From NCBI GenBank assembly GCA_030433415.1, contig JAUIMF010000008.1, positions 1 to 64,000 on the forward strand: DNA of 64,000 nucleotides. Direction: 5' to 3'. This stretch comes from Gammaproteobacteria bacterium. GTDB taxonomy: Bacteria; Pseudomonadota; Gammaproteobacteria; Pseudomonadales; Halieaceae. The translations under genes and the position numbers were made by a program. Shown one piece after another: positions 1 to 9,155 of this stretch. The notes under the pieces were generated by a model. That model made no database searches and was not told the DNA's origin. It worked only from the letters and a program-made list of their open reading frames with translations. Positions within the stretch are counted from its first letter, which is position 1. Every line of letters begins with the position of its first letter.

Positions 1-858
1 AGGCGTTGGTGCATCAAAGCAGTGTCGTGCAATGGACAGCGCCAGGTACTGCCACATCAGCGGCAAGCCATACCACGAGAAGAATTTTGCCCACCAGAGG
101 CGTCGAAGTTCATCGGGCATTTCGCGCACAGCGGCATAGAGGTCCCGCCAGGTTCGCCCCAACAGCGATGTGCCTTCTCGGGCAGCCCGGAATGCCTCCA
201 GATCGGGCGGTGGAATTTCGTTAGTGGTTTTTGCCGTCCAACTCATGGACACCAGCATCGCCACCACGCCGATCACAAAGCTGTACTTGACGATATCGGG
301 GATTTCGCGGCCATCGGTCTCTGCCGATACCCCCCAGGCCAGCATGATGAGCGGCATCAGGCCAGCGAGAATCTGCCCAAAGGCAATCATGAAGGTCTGC
401 ATTGCGAAGCCGACACTGCGCTGCTCACTTGGCAGCAGGTCTCCCACCATTGCCCGGTAGGGTTCCATCGCCGTGTTCATGGCGGCGTCGAGGATCCAGA
501 AAAGGCCGACGGCCATCCAGAGGGCGGGTACGTAAGGCATGAACAGCACGGCGACGGAACCCACGAGCGCGCCCGCCAGATAGTAAGGCCGGCGACGCCC
601 GAATCGGGTCCAGGTACCGTCACTCAGTACACCGATAATCGGCTGAATCAGCAGGCCCGTCACTGGCCCGGCCAGCCACAGGATGGGCAGATCCGCCTCG
701 TGGGCTCCGTGGTAACGAAAAATCGGGCTGAGGTTGGCCTGTTGCAGCCCGAAGCCGTACTGAATACCCAGAAATCCGAAACACATATTCCAGATCTGCC
801 ACAGGGACAGTCTGGGTCGCTGCTGACTTGCTGATTCCACGTTCTTGCACCCTTGCAT
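1..858 (-). CDS. MFS sugar transporter, SLC45/GPH-like (3' end cut off by window edge)
   Basis: This is the N-terminal 286 residues of a multi-pass inner-membrane transporter; the C-terminal half lies beyond position 1. Successive hydrophobic helices are visible. The loop between helices 2 and 3 carries SDGTWTRFGRRRPY, the MFS loop signature in the form seen in SLC45/sucrose-type and glycoside-cation symporters. It starts at ATG 858 and diverges from the GH97 gene, sharing a 147-bp regulatory region that contains a LacI-type operator. A GTG at 840 is an alternative start; neither has a convincing ribosome-binding site. Together with an alpha-glucosidase, a TonB receptor and a fructokinase-like kinase it is probably the inner-membrane importer of the locus, with sucrose, maltose-like sugars or released monosaccharides as candidate substrates. 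The family call is firm; the substrate is inference. Confidence 0.85.
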   Translation of the reverse strand, partial: MQGCKNVESASQQRPRLSLWQIWNMCFGFLGIQYGFGLQQANLSPIFRYHGAHEADLPILWLAGPVTGLLIQPIIGVLSDGTWTRFGRRRPYYLAGALVGSVAVLFMPYVPALWMAVGLFWILDAAMNTAMEPYRAMVGDLLPSEQRSVGFAMQTFMIAFGQILAGLMPLIMLAWGVSAETDGREIPDIVKYSFVIGVVAMLVSMSWTAKTTNEIPPPDLEAFRAAREGTSLLGRTWRDLYAAVREMPDELRRLWWAKFFSWYGLPLMWQYLALSIARHCFDAPTP

Positions 859-903
859 TGTTATTCTGGGGCTTTATATCCAGCGCTTCTGAAACCCATA
901 ATC

Positions 904-927
904 ACGAAAATCGTTACGAAAATCGTT
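904..927. repeat. tandem 12-bp repeat in the MFS/GH97 divergent promoter
   Basis: ACGAAAATCGTT occurs twice back to back (904-915 and 916-927). Each unit is itself a short inverted repeat, ACGA-AAA-TCGT. It lies 12 bp upstream of the LacI-type operator at 940-953. It could be a binding site for a second regulator or a polymerase-proximal element; no protein can be named from sequence. Confidence 0.5.
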
Positions 928-939
928 CAGAAAGGGTTT

Positions 940-953
940 TGCAATCGGTTGCA
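940..953. promoter_or_regulatory. LacI-family operator, MFS/GH97 intergenic region
   Basis: TGCAATCGGTTGCA is a near-perfect 14-bp palindrome with the central CG typical of LacI-family operators. It is one of four related sites in this locus (also 9156-9169, 9178-9191 and 10412-10425). It lies between the divergent MFS and GH97 genes, so it could control both. The LacI-family gene at 9313-10347 is the obvious candidate regulator. Confidence 0.75.
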
Positions 954-1005
954 TGTGCGCTAATGTGCAGCCTACCACCAATAAATACAAAAGAGGAATC
1001 CCCCG

Positions 1006-3054
1006 ATGCGATTCATCACCATTTTTCTCAGCACCCTGCTGCTGCTACCTGTAAGCGCCGCGCAGGCCCGGGAAATATCCGTCGCATCGCCGGATGGAAA
1101 GCTGCAAGTTACGGTGTTTGAGCGTGCTTCCCGGCCGTACTACCGAGTGGATTTCGATGGTAAACCACTGCTCCGGGAGTCGCGCCTGGGTCTGGAGTTT
1201 CGGGATATTCCCAACCTGACGGAGACTATCGAGGTCGCAGAGGTTTCGAGGAACCAAATCGAGTCCCGTTGGGAACAACCCTGGGGCGAACAACGCCGGA
1301 TCCACGACCATCACAACGAACTGCTGGTGTCGCTGACCCGAACCGAAGCACCAAAGCTGGAGCTCAACGTACGATTCCGGGTTTTTGACGACGGGATTGG
1401 CTTTCGCTACGAAATGCCGGCCCAGCGCGGCCTGACACGTGCCAACGTTGTCGGTGATATGAGCGAGTTCGGCTTTGCCGATGCCGCCGATATAGAGGCC
1501 CTGCATATTGACGGCCAGAACCGTGACCGGTACGAACTCGTATACCGCTCGGTCCCCCTCGAAAGCGTACACACCGCAGCGACACCGATCACCTTCAGGC
1601 GCAGCGATGGCGTACACGCCAGCATTCACGAGGCGGCGCTGGTGGACTGGGCGGGCTTTACCCTGGTGCAACGCCACAACCCCAAGACCCTGCGGGCACA
1701 GTTGACACCGTGGTCCGACGGCATCGCAGTGAAGGCCACGCTGCCCTTCAAGTCATCCTGGCGGACGCTGCAGGTCGCTGATTCTGCCGTTGGACTCCTC
1801 AATTCCCATCTCATTCTCAACCTCAACGAACCCAATCAGCTCGGTGACGTGTCCTGGGTGAATCCCGGCAAATACACCGGCGTGTGGTGGGAGATGCATC
1901 GACAGGAGTACACCTGGGGCTCGGGCGACAATCACGGCGCCACCAACGAACGCGTGAAAGCCCGTATCGACTTTGCTGCCGACTACGGCTTTGACGGCGT
2001 ACTGGTCGAAGGCTGGAATGTGGGCTGGGATGGCAACTGGATCGACAACGAAGGCGTGGATTTCAGCTTTACCGAGACCTACGCCGACTTCGATATGCCA
2101 ATGCTGTCGGCCTATGGCGCCGAACGCGGCGTCAAGATCATCGGGCACCATGAAACGTCTGGGAATGTGGCCCTCTATGAAGACAAGCTGGAAGACGCCC
2201 TGGACTACTATGCCGGGCATGGCGTCGAGCAGATCAAGACAGGCTATGTGGCCTGGGCCAAAGGCCTGCGTCGCGTCGATGAGAAAGGCTTCTCCCGCTA
2301 CGAGTGGCACGACGGTCAATGGTCCGCCAACCATCACCTACGAGTCATAAAAGAAGCAGCAGAACGCAAGATTGCCATCAATGCGCACGAACCCATCAAG
2401 GACACGGGCCTGCGCCGGACCTACCCCAACTGGATAAGCCGCGAAGGTGCCCGCGGTATGGAATACAACTCCGTTGGCGCGGGCGCGGGCGTCAATCCGC
2501 CCGACCACGATGTCACGCTGGTCTACACCCGCATGTTATCGGGTCCCATGGATTTCACCCCTGGTGTCTTCGACCTGCTGTACCCCGACCTGGATACGCC
2601 GGCGCGGGTCAAGAGCACCCTCGTGCACCAGCTCGCACTGTATGTGGTGCTGTACAGTCCGATCCAGATGGTGCCCGACTATCGCCAGTTCTACGAGCGT
2701 TACCCCGACGCCTTCCAGTTCATACGGGATGTCCCAACGGACTGGGAACAGAGTATTGCGCTGCAGGGGGTGATGGCAGATCACGTCGTTTTTGCACGAC
2801 AGGAGCGGGATAGCAGTGACTGGTACCTCGGTGCAATTACCGGCAATGAGGCGCGCAAGCTGGACGTACCGCTGGATTTTCTTGACGCCGGAGCAAGCTA
2901 CACAGCGCAGATCTATCGCGATGGCAAGTCGGCGCACTGGGACGACGCACCCTATGACTATGTCATCGAAGAGAAGCGCGTGGATGCCGGCGACGTACTG
3001 AAAGTCCGGGTGGCCGCTGGCGGTGGCCTGGCCGTGCGCTTTATCCGCAACTAG
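1006..3054 (+). CDS. GH97 alpha-glucosidase (SusB-like), exported
   Basis: This 682-residue glycoside hydrolase family 97 protein has a cleavable signal peptide (about residues 1-21, ending AQA), so it acts in the periplasm or at the cell surface. GH97 proteins have an N-terminal beta-sandwich, a central (beta/alpha)8 barrel and a C-terminal beta domain; the length fits. Glu383 in HHETSG, Glu462 in NAHEP, and Glu480 and Glu486 in the following ISREGARGMEYN segment match by order and spacing the base, calcium and acid glutamates of SusB (508, 526 and 532). This places it with the inverting, alpha-glucoside-cleaving branch. ATG 1006 has AGAGGA eight bases upstream. A LacI operator at 940-953 suggests sugar induction. 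Its stop codon interlocks with that of the convergent halogenase gene. It probably releases glucose from an alpha-glucoside taken in by the nearby TonB receptor. Confidence 0.93.
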   Translation: MRFITIFLSTLLLLPVSAAQAREISVASPDGKLQVTVFERASRPYYRVDFDGKPLLRESRLGLEFRDIPNLTETIEVAEVSRNQIESRWEQPWGEQRRIHDHHNELLVSLTRTEAPKLELNVRFRVFDDGIGFRYEMPAQRGLTRANVVGDMSEFGFADAADIEALHIDGQNRDRYELVYRSVPLESVHTAATPITFRRSDGVHASIHEAALVDWAGFTLVQRHNPKTLRAQLTPWSDGIAVKATLPFKSSWRTLQVADSAVGLLNSHLILNLNEPNQLGDVSWVNPGKYTGVWWEMHRQEYTWGSGDNHGATNERVKARIDFAADYGFDGVLVEGWNVGWDGNWIDNEGVDFSFTETYADFDMPMLSAYGAERGVKIIGHHETSGNVALYEDKLEDALDYYAGHGVEQIKTGYVAWAKGLRRVDEKGFSRYEWHDGQWSANHHLRVIKEAAERKIAINAHEPIKDTGLRRTYPNWISREGARGMEYNSVGAGAGVNPPDHDVTLVYTRMLSGPMDFTPGVFDLLYPDLDTPARVKSTLVHQLALYVVLYSPIQMVPDYRQFYERYPDAFQFIRDVPTDWEQSIALQGVMADHVVFARQERDSSDWYLGAITGNEARKLDVPLDFLDAGASYTAQIYRDGKSAHWDDAPYDYVIEEKRVDAGDVLKVRVAAGGGLAVRFIRN

Positions 3055-4580
3055 GGGCAAGTACCCGCGAGCCCTGGCATCCCCAGGGATGCCAGGGCTG
3101 TTTTGTGCGTCGAGAAATTAAGCGCGCAGCCGCGCAGAAACACCTCGAGCTTATTGGCAAGATACAAATCACCCTGACCCGGTTGGTTCGCTGCGAGCGG
3201 CGGAAACGTGCCATAGCCCGCCAGCAGACAGTGCCAGGATGTGGCTCCAAAATGTGAGTCGAGTTTCTGACGGGCGATTTCCGCCGTCAGATCACCACCG
3301 CGATACCAAACATCGAGGATCTGCAATAACGACTCCGACAGGTGCATGTTGTCGCGATTCTCGCGCCAGTAAGACGAGTCATCTCGCGTATTGAGCTTGT
3401 AGTGCGCAACGATGTAATCGCGCACGCGTTCAAAGCGATCGGTGGCGACGCGGTTATAGGCCTTGCGGCTGCCTTCGCCCATTCCCTGCTCATCACAGTG
3501 ATCAAGAAATATCTCGGCGCCGGTCTGCACCAGGTGCAGGGCCGTTGCCTCCAGCGGCTCGATGAAGCCGCCGGAGAGCCCCAGGGCAAGGCAGTTCTTA
3601 TGCCAGTGCTCACGCACCTGACCGACGCGCATCGCCAGACGCCGCGCCGGGGTTTCGTCATCAAGCAGACCTAGATGCGTACGCAGTTCAGTCTCGGCCT
3701 CGTCATCAGACAGATAGGCCGAACTGTACACGTAGCCGTTACCCGTACGATGCGTCAGGGGTATGCGCCAGACCCAACCGGCGCTGAGCGCATCCGCCCG
3801 GGTTTCTACCGCCGGCTGATCGGCGGCCGGCGTGGGTATGGCGATCGCCCGGTCGTTAAACAGATTGTCACTGAACGCATCGAAAGGAACCCCCAGCGTC
3901 TGCTGGAGCAGCAGACCTCGAAAGCCGGAACAATCTATAAAAAAGTCACCCGCTATCTCACTGCCATCTTTGCACAGCAGCGCCTCGATCCGGCCGTCTT
4001 CATGCTGGCTCACCTGCTCGACTTCCAGCGGTAGATGACGCACGCCGCGAGCGACAGCGCGGTCTCTCAAAAACTCGCCGAGCTTGCCTGAATCAAAGTG
4101 GTAGCCGTACTCAATACGAAAAGGAAAGTTCTCCGGCGTAAGCGGCGCAAGGCCCTGCTCCGCCAACCACCCATTGAACAGGAAGCTGCCCGGCTCTGTG
4201 AGTACATCAAGTCCATGACGTCGCGTGCGGCAATTCGTATGAAACGGTCGCTCCGTAAAGGTATCGAGTTGGGAAATAAATGGATGCCGGTAGCGCTCGA
4301 CGCCGGAAGCGGGACTCCAGCCATCAAAACAGATGCTGACCTTGTAGGTCGCATGGCAGGCGGGCATCCACTCCGACTCGGCTATTTCCAGATCAGAGAA
4401 GAAGCGTCGCAGCGTTGGCGTAGACCCTTCACCGACACCGATGATTCCAATGGCCGGCGATTCGATAACGCTGATGGAAAGGTCCTTCCCGCCCCAACGA
4501 TGGGCGATCAGGTTTGCCGTCATCCAGCCGGCGGTACCGCCACCAAGAATAACGATATTTCGGGGGAGCGATTCAGACAC
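3051..4580 (-). CDS. tryptophan-halogenase-family flavoprotein (first of two)
   Basis: This 509-residue FAD-dependent halogenase-family protein is cytoplasmic by its lack of a signal. It shows the dinucleotide motif GGGTAG (residues 13-18), Lys80 at the position of the catalytic lysine of PrnA-type halogenases, the WxWxIP motif (WVWRIP, 269-274) that separates halogenases from monooxygenases, and the EPLEAT motif starting at Glu341. Length is normal for the family (about 500-540). It overlaps the upstream halogenase gene by 8 bp, so the two are translationally coupled. Its last residues are encoded across a terminator hairpin belonging to the convergent GH97 gene. Such genes are common beside TonB receptors in marine bacteria and Xanthomonas/Caulobacter relatives; some members halogenate indole, but their role in sugar loci is not established. 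Confidence 0.9.
   Translation of the reverse strand: MSESLPRNIVILGGGTAGWMTANLIAHRWGGKDLSISVIESPAIGIIGVGEGSTPTLRRFFSDLEIAESEWMPACHATYKVSICFDGWSPASGVERYRHPFISQLDTFTERPFHTNCRTRRHGLDVLTEPGSFLFNGWLAEQGLAPLTPENFPFRIEYGYHFDSGKLGEFLRDRAVARGVRHLPLEVEQVSQHEDGRIEALLCKDGSEIAGDFFIDCSGFRGLLLQQTLGVPFDAFSDNLFNDRAIAIPTPAADQPAVETRADALSAGWVWRIPLTHRTGNGYVYSSAYLSDDEAETELRTHLGLLDDETPARRLAMRVGQVREHWHKNCLALGLSGGFIEPLEATALHLVQTGAEIFLDHCDEQGMGEGSRKAYNRVATDRFERVRDYIVAHYKLNTRDDSSYWRENRDNMHLSESLLQILDVWYRGGDLTAEIARQKLDSHFGATSWHCLLAGYGTFPPLAANQPGQGDLYLANKLEVFLRGCALNFSTHKTALASLGMPGLAGTCP
3070..3104 (+). terminator. intrinsic terminator of the GH97 gene
   Basis: A perfect 11-bp stem (AGCCCTGGCAT, 3070-3080, with its complement at 3089-3099), an 8-base loop and then GTTTT. 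It lies 15 bp past the GH97 stop. Only the plus direction has a T-tract. It sits inside the C-terminal codons of the convergent halogenase gene. Confidence 0.8.
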
Positions 4581-6063
4581 CCGAAACCTGCTTCAGAAAC
4601 TGGTCATGGGGCAACAACCGGGACAGAGGTTCACGCTTGGCACGAAACACCTGCTGCATCATCTCGCGAAACCTGGCCTCAGGCAGTGCATCGGCAGAGG
4701 GATGGTAGTCCCGCGGCATGATGCCCTGGCCCATCATGACCTCGATCCATGACGCGTCACGGAAGATGTCCTGCTGTTCATTGAACACCGCGCCACAGGC
4801 TGAAAATGCAGCGATTTTCTGCTGCAGCCGATCGGGAATCTCCATGGCGCGCATGTCGCGCCAGAACTCGGAGTCGTCGCGCTCGTTGACGTGGTAGTGA
4901 AGAATAATGAAGTCGCGGATCGTCTCGAACTCTTCTTTTGATTCGGCGTTATACAACTCAACCATCGCCGGATCTATACCGTGATTCGGAAACATCTTCA
5001 TCAGGCGAACAATGCCTGACTGTATGAGGTGGATCGATGTGGACTCCAGCGGTTCCAAAAAACCACTGGATAAACCGATGGCCACAACATTCTTGTGCCA
5101 CTGCTGTTGCGTGCGGCCGGTTCTGAACGCAATCTTTCGCGGCTCATCGAGGGCCTTCGTATCGAGATTGTCCATCAGCATGCGCCGCGCATCATCGTCA
5201 TCCAGATACCGGGAACTGTAGACCAGACCATTCCCGTTGCGATGGGTCAGGGGAATGCGCCACTGCCAGCCGACACGATGGGCGATGCTGCGCGTGTAGG
5301 GTGCGGTATGCTCGTGGCGTTCGCTGGGGACAGCGAGAGCACTGTCGGCCGGCAGCCAGCGGGACCAGTCCTCAAAGGTCACGCCCAGAGCCTGCCGGAT
5401 CAGGAGGCCCCGCATGCCGGTGCAATCGACGAAGAGATCGCCCTCGATCCGGTGCCCACCCTTGAGCTGCAGTCCGGTGATAAACCCGTTCCCGGAGTCC
5501 TGAAGCACCTGCTCGATCATACCCTCGGTGCGCACCACACCCGCCTGCTCCGCCATGCGGCGCAGAAACTGCCCATACAGCGACGAATCAAAGTGGTAGG
5601 CGTATTGCAGTTGGTGCACAGGGTTTGTCGTATCGATCGTGTTGAACAGGCCCTGCTCGCAGGCGAGATAGTGCAGATCGTAGTCCCACAGGGATGGCTC
5701 CAGACCCATCGCCTGTCCGCGCAACCAATGGTGCTGAAAACCACAGAAGCCGACATTGGCACCCGGGGCACCAAAGGTGTGGTAGTAGCAGTCGCCCTCG
5801 CGACGCCAGTTCTCAAAGCGAATAGCCAGCTTGATCGTGGCATGGGTTTCGCGAAGGAACGCAGCTTGATCCAGATTCACGAAGCGATTGAAAATCTGGA
5901 TCGGCGGAATCGTTGCCTCGCCGACACCGATGATACCGATCTGTTCGCTCTCAACGAGTTCGATCACTGTCGTTGGGGGCAGCACCTTGCGCAAAAGCGT
6001 GGCGGTCATCCAACCCGCCGTGCCACCACCGGCAATCACAACTTTCTGTACAGGCTTATCCAT
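4573..6063 (-). CDS. tryptophan-halogenase-family flavoprotein (second of two)
   Basis: This 496-residue paralogue of the neighbouring halogenase is clearly divergent from it in sequence. It has GGGTAG (12-17), the catalytic-lysine equivalent Lys78, WQWRIP (266-271) and the EPLEST motif at Glu337, so all recognised flavin-halogenase signatures are intact. It starts at ATG 6063 just downstream of the TonB receptor gene, from which it is separated by a strong terminator at 6126-6159; it must be transcribed by read-through or its own promoter. The first halogenase gene begins inside its last codons. Family proteins bind FADH2 supplied by a separate flavin reductase, and none is visible here. The substrate is unknown; a free aromatic or indole compound is the family default, and a glycan-linked role is speculative. 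Confidence 0.9.
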   Translation of the reverse strand: MDKPVQKVVIAGGGTAGWMTATLLRKVLPPTTVIELVESEQIGIIGVGEATIPPIQIFNRFVNLDQAAFLRETHATIKLAIRFENWRREGDCYYHTFGAPGANVGFCGFQHHWLRGQAMGLEPSLWDYDLHYLACEQGLFNTIDTTNPVHQLQYAYHFDSSLYGQFLRRMAEQAGVVRTEGMIEQVLQDSGNGFITGLQLKGGHRIEGDLFVDCTGMRGLLIRQALGVTFEDWSRWLPADSALAVPSERHEHTAPYTRSIAHRVGWQWRIPLTHRNGNGLVYSSRYLDDDDARRMLMDNLDTKALDEPRKIAFRTGRTQQQWHKNVVAIGLSSGFLEPLESTSIHLIQSGIVRLMKMFPNHGIDPAMVELYNAESKEEFETIRDFIILHYHVNERDDSEFWRDMRAMEIPDRLQQKIAAFSACGAVFNEQQDIFRDASWIEVMMGQGIMPRDYHPSADALPEARFREMMQQVFRAKREPLSRLLPHDQFLKQVSGV

Positions 6064-6125
6064 GGGTCACTTCTATCGCCAGAATCCAACGCACGCCAGT
6101 CCCTAGTCTAGATAAGCGGCGGCGC

Positions 6126-6159
6126 AAAAAAAAACCCCGCGGGCCAGGGCCGGCGGGGT
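6126..6159 (-). terminator. intrinsic terminator after the TonB receptor gene
   Basis: Read on the minus strand, ACCCCGC (6159-6153) pairs with GCGGGGT (6140-6134) and is followed by nine T residues (6134-6126). It begins 15 bp beyond the receptor stop codon and should reduce transcription into the two halogenase genes. Confidence 0.85.
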
Positions 6160-6173
6160 CTCCTTCAGGTCTC

Positions 6174-9080
6174 TCAGTTGTTAAAGAATGAGTAGTTGAA
6201 GTTGAGCAGATAGGTCGGACCAAAGGACCGGCGAGTCTGCACAATACCGTTGTCATCCACGGTTTCTTCATCTTCATCCGTCAGGTTCTGGCCCTGGAGC
6301 GAGATCCGCAGGCCGCCGAGGAAGCCGTCAAAGCGATCAGCGAAATCGTAGCTCAGCTGCGCGTCCACCAGCGTGACACCTGCCCGCGTCGCTTCGGCGA
6401 TCTTGTTTGAACCGCCACGCTCATAAGTCGCGAATTCACTGCGATCCGTCATCGCGATGCGCGCCTCGAAACCACCGATTTCGTAGAAAACGGTCAGGGA
6501 GTAGACCTCGTCGGACATCCCCGGAATGTCACTGCCATCATCCAGCTCCGCATCCAGCATGGTAGCCGTGGCAATAAAGCCGAGACCATTCAGCGCTTCA
6601 ACGAAATCACCCATGCCAACAGAAGCGGTCAATTCCAGACCTTTGACTTCACCGGTCAGGCCATCCTCGAAGGCATCCACGTAGCCAAAGTCGGGCGGCG
6701 TTGCGAGATCACCCTGGGCATAGAAAACATCCGCCGGGCCATAGAGACCATCCTGGTCGATGATTCGGTCATGGAAACCGGGTACGTAGTAATCCGCGCC
6801 GTTATTGGTTTCATCGTTACGGAAGTTGATCAGCTGCGTCGAACGGCGAGTCCAGTTGTCGATGTCCTTGTAGAAACCGGCAATCGAGAAGTAGCCCTGG
6901 GATGAGAAATAATTCTCGTACGACAGGTCAAAGTTGTTTGACTCCAGCGGTTCAAGTTCGGGGTTCCCTGAATTCTTGGACCAGGGTGAACCGTAAAGAT
7001 CAACGGCCTCGGGGCTATTGGGTATGGTAATAAGGTCGATGTTTTGATCGAACTTCACGAAGCCCGACGCCTGCATCTGGTCAAGGCGCGCACGGCTGAT
7101 CGTGGTGCTGTAGGCAAAGCGGACGAACTGGCTGTCTGCCACTTCCAGAGACAGGTTCAGGCTAGGCAGCGTGTGGCTGTAGCTTGCACCGCCGCTGGTG
7201 AAGCAATCCGCATCCACCTCACCGTTATTGTCATCATCACAGGTGCGGGCGTTTTCGCCCACGATGCCGATGAATCCTTCGGAGGTCTGATCCGTGTCAA
7301 CGTACTGCAGACCCACGTTACCGGTCAGCGGCATACCCGCAAGCTCGGTTTCGAAGTTGATCTGCGCGTACAGCGTCGTGACCTCTTCTTCTACAACGTA
7401 GGTGTCACCGAGACGGTCCGGCTCAAGCAGACCGGCATCGTTCAGGATGTAGGTACCGTCCTGGTAGGGTAGGTTGCCGTTGTAGGCCACAACGTTGCCC
7501 AGGCCAGCCCAGGTCAGGTCAGCGGTGCCGACCACGTAGTTTGACGGTATACCGCTGGAGAACGGGTAATCGCTGGAGGTCGCAAAGAAACCCTTGTTCA
7601 CCTTGTCCTTGTAGCGATCGGAGTAGTTGGCGCCGACGATGACTGACGTAATGTTGCCTTCGTTGAATGCGTATTCAAATTCAACGCGGGCCGTGTCGAG
7701 TTCCTCACGGAACGTCGCGAAGTTGTTAAAGCCGTCCTGCGCATTGAGGAAGCTGTAAGGCTCACCATTGGCCTGCAGTTCATCGGTAACGAACTGGTCC
7801 GCCAGCGATGCGAGACCCCCACCCCACACCTGGGGTCCGGTCAGCTGGAGCATGTCCGGATCCGAGAATGCCTCCAGACCCTGCTGTCCGCTGAAGGTAA
7901 TGCCGTCGGAACTCATGGAGAAATCGCGGGAGCCGAGCTCTGAACTGTCCAGGGTGCCCGAACGGGCGAGACCCGCATAGGACTCACCACGTTGATCAAA
8001 TTTGTCAGCTTCGCTACTGGCGTAGTCGACCATGACGGACAGGTTGTCGGTCATCTGAAAACGCAGGTTCAGGCCAAAGGTCTGCAGCTCGCCTTCCTTG
8101 TTGAGAGGGTCGGTGCGCAGTACCGGGTTGGCATTGACCTGCTGGCCACTGGTATTGATACCGCTGCCCTGTACGTTGGCGAAAGCAAACGGCTCAATGA
8201 TTCCACGCAGCATGCCGGAATCAGAGTAGTCGATATCGAGGTAATCGACGACGATATCCAGACGCTCGGTGGGCCGGAATTGTACGACGGCAGATATCGT
8301 GTCGCGCTCCAGCTCCGTGCCCTGAACGTTGGTGTCGTTACCGAAAGGAAGAATCTGCCCCTGGCCGTTGTCCCCGTAACCCCAGACACCGTACTTGCGC
8401 TGATTGTTGGGCGTCTCGGTGTGTGCGATTGCCATGCCCAGACCAAGCTTGTCATCCATGAACCGCTGGCTGAATGCCAGGGCATAACGCTGGCCCTTGT
8501 CGTCGACGTCGGGATTGTCCGCTTCGTTCCCGTTCATCTCGTAGGTATAGGTCAGCGTGAAGCTCTCATTTGCTTCCAGAGGACGCACGGTTCGCAGATC
8601 GACGGAACCACCGATCCCCTGAACCATCTGAGTTCCGTCCATGGTCTTATAAACGACGGCGCCAGTCATGATTTCGGCGGGGTACAGGTCATACTCCACG
8701 CCGCGGTTGTCACCGATACCGATGAGCTCACGGCCGTTGAGTGATGTGCCGGTGAAATCTTCTTTGAATCCGCGGATTGAGATACCTGAGGTGCGGCCGT
8801 TGACTCGCTCACCCGCCAGTCCCGGCAGTCGTGCCAGCGACTCGGCGATGGAGGAGTCAGGCAATTTACCGATGTCTTCCGCCGACAGCGCTTCGACAAC
8901 GCCGATCTCGTTCATTTTGGTTGCCTGGGCACGCATCAGCGACCCGCGCATACCCACGACAACAACTTCCTCAATCGTGGTACCAGGCTCCTGGTCCTGC
9001 GCAATACCGACGGTGGAGTGAAGTGCTGAGGCCACTGCAACAGAGAGCAATGCCGGCCTGAATAGCTGGTGATTCTTCAT
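6174..9080 (-). CDS. TonB-dependent receptor (Xanthomonas/Caulobacter carbohydrate type)
   Basis: This 968-residue outer-membrane receptor has a signal peptide (residues 1-27, ending IAQ-DQ), a TonB box-like EEVVVVGMRGS, a plug domain (about 50-170, with PDSSIAESLARLPG and GISIRGF) and a C-terminal beta-barrel ending in an aromatic-rich strand (NYSFFNN), as required for barrel insertion. The length and the plug motifs fit the long subfamily common in carbohydrate-utilisation loci of Xanthomonas, Caulobacter and marine gammaproteobacteria. Its promoter carries two LacI-type operators around the -10 region, so it is probably induced by its own sugar substrate. With the periplasmic GH97 enzyme and the MFS importer it makes a full path from medium to cytoplasm for an alpha-glucoside. 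Confidence 0.93.
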   Translation of the reverse strand: MKNHQLFRPALLSVAVASALHSTVGIAQDQEPGTTIEEVVVVGMRGSLMRAQATKMNEIGVVEALSAEDIGKLPDSSIAESLARLPGLAGERVNGRTSGISIRGFKEDFTGTSLNGRELIGIGDNRGVEYDLYPAEIMTGAVVYKTMDGTQMVQGIGGSVDLRTVRPLEANESFTLTYTYEMNGNEADNPDVDDKGQRYALAFSQRFMDDKLGLGMAIAHTETPNNQRKYGVWGYGDNGQGQILPFGNDTNVQGTELERDTISAVVQFRPTERLDIVVDYLDIDYSDSGMLRGIIEPFAFANVQGSGINTSGQQVNANPVLRTDPLNKEGELQTFGLNLRFQMTDNLSVMVDYASSEADKFDQRGESYAGLARSGTLDSSELGSRDFSMSSDGITFSGQQGLEAFSDPDMLQLTGPQVWGGGLASLADQFVTDELQANGEPYSFLNAQDGFNNFATFREELDTARVEFEYAFNEGNITSVIVGANYSDRYKDKVNKGFFATSSDYPFSSGIPSNYVVGTADLTWAGLGNVVAYNGNLPYQDGTYILNDAGLLEPDRLGDTYVVEEEVTTLYAQINFETELAGMPLTGNVGLQYVDTDQTSEGFIGIVGENARTCDDDNNGEVDADCFTSGGASYSHTLPSLNLSLEVADSQFVRFAYSTTISRARLDQMQASGFVKFDQNIDLITIPNSPEAVDLYGSPWSKNSGNPELEPLESNNFDLSYENYFSSQGYFSIAGFYKDIDNWTRRSTQLINFRNDETNNGADYYVPGFHDRIIDQDGLYGPADVFYAQGDLATPPDFGYVDAFEDGLTGEVKGLELTASVGMGDFVEALNGLGFIATATMLDAELDDGSDIPGMSDEVYSLTVFYEIGGFEARIAMTDRSEFATYERGGSNKIAEATRAGVTLVDAQLSYDFADRFDGFLGGLRISLQGQNLTDEDEETVDDNGIVQTRRSFGPTYLLNFNYSFFNN

Positions 9081-9155
9081 TTATTCTGTATCCCCGCGAA
9101 TAATTTTTATCAAATAACGCCGTAAGTGGCGTCGCACAGAGGGTCTGCGATTTTG

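Noticed and set aside
22-834. Long plus-strand open frame over the first 834 bp
   Set aside because: It is the antisense of the MFS transporter frame; it is rich in His, Gln and Pro and has no domain, whereas the minus frame gives clear membrane helices and an MFS loop.
5095-6111. 338-codon plus-strand frame
   Set aside because: Shadow of the second halogenase gene; no ribosome site and no recognisable fold.
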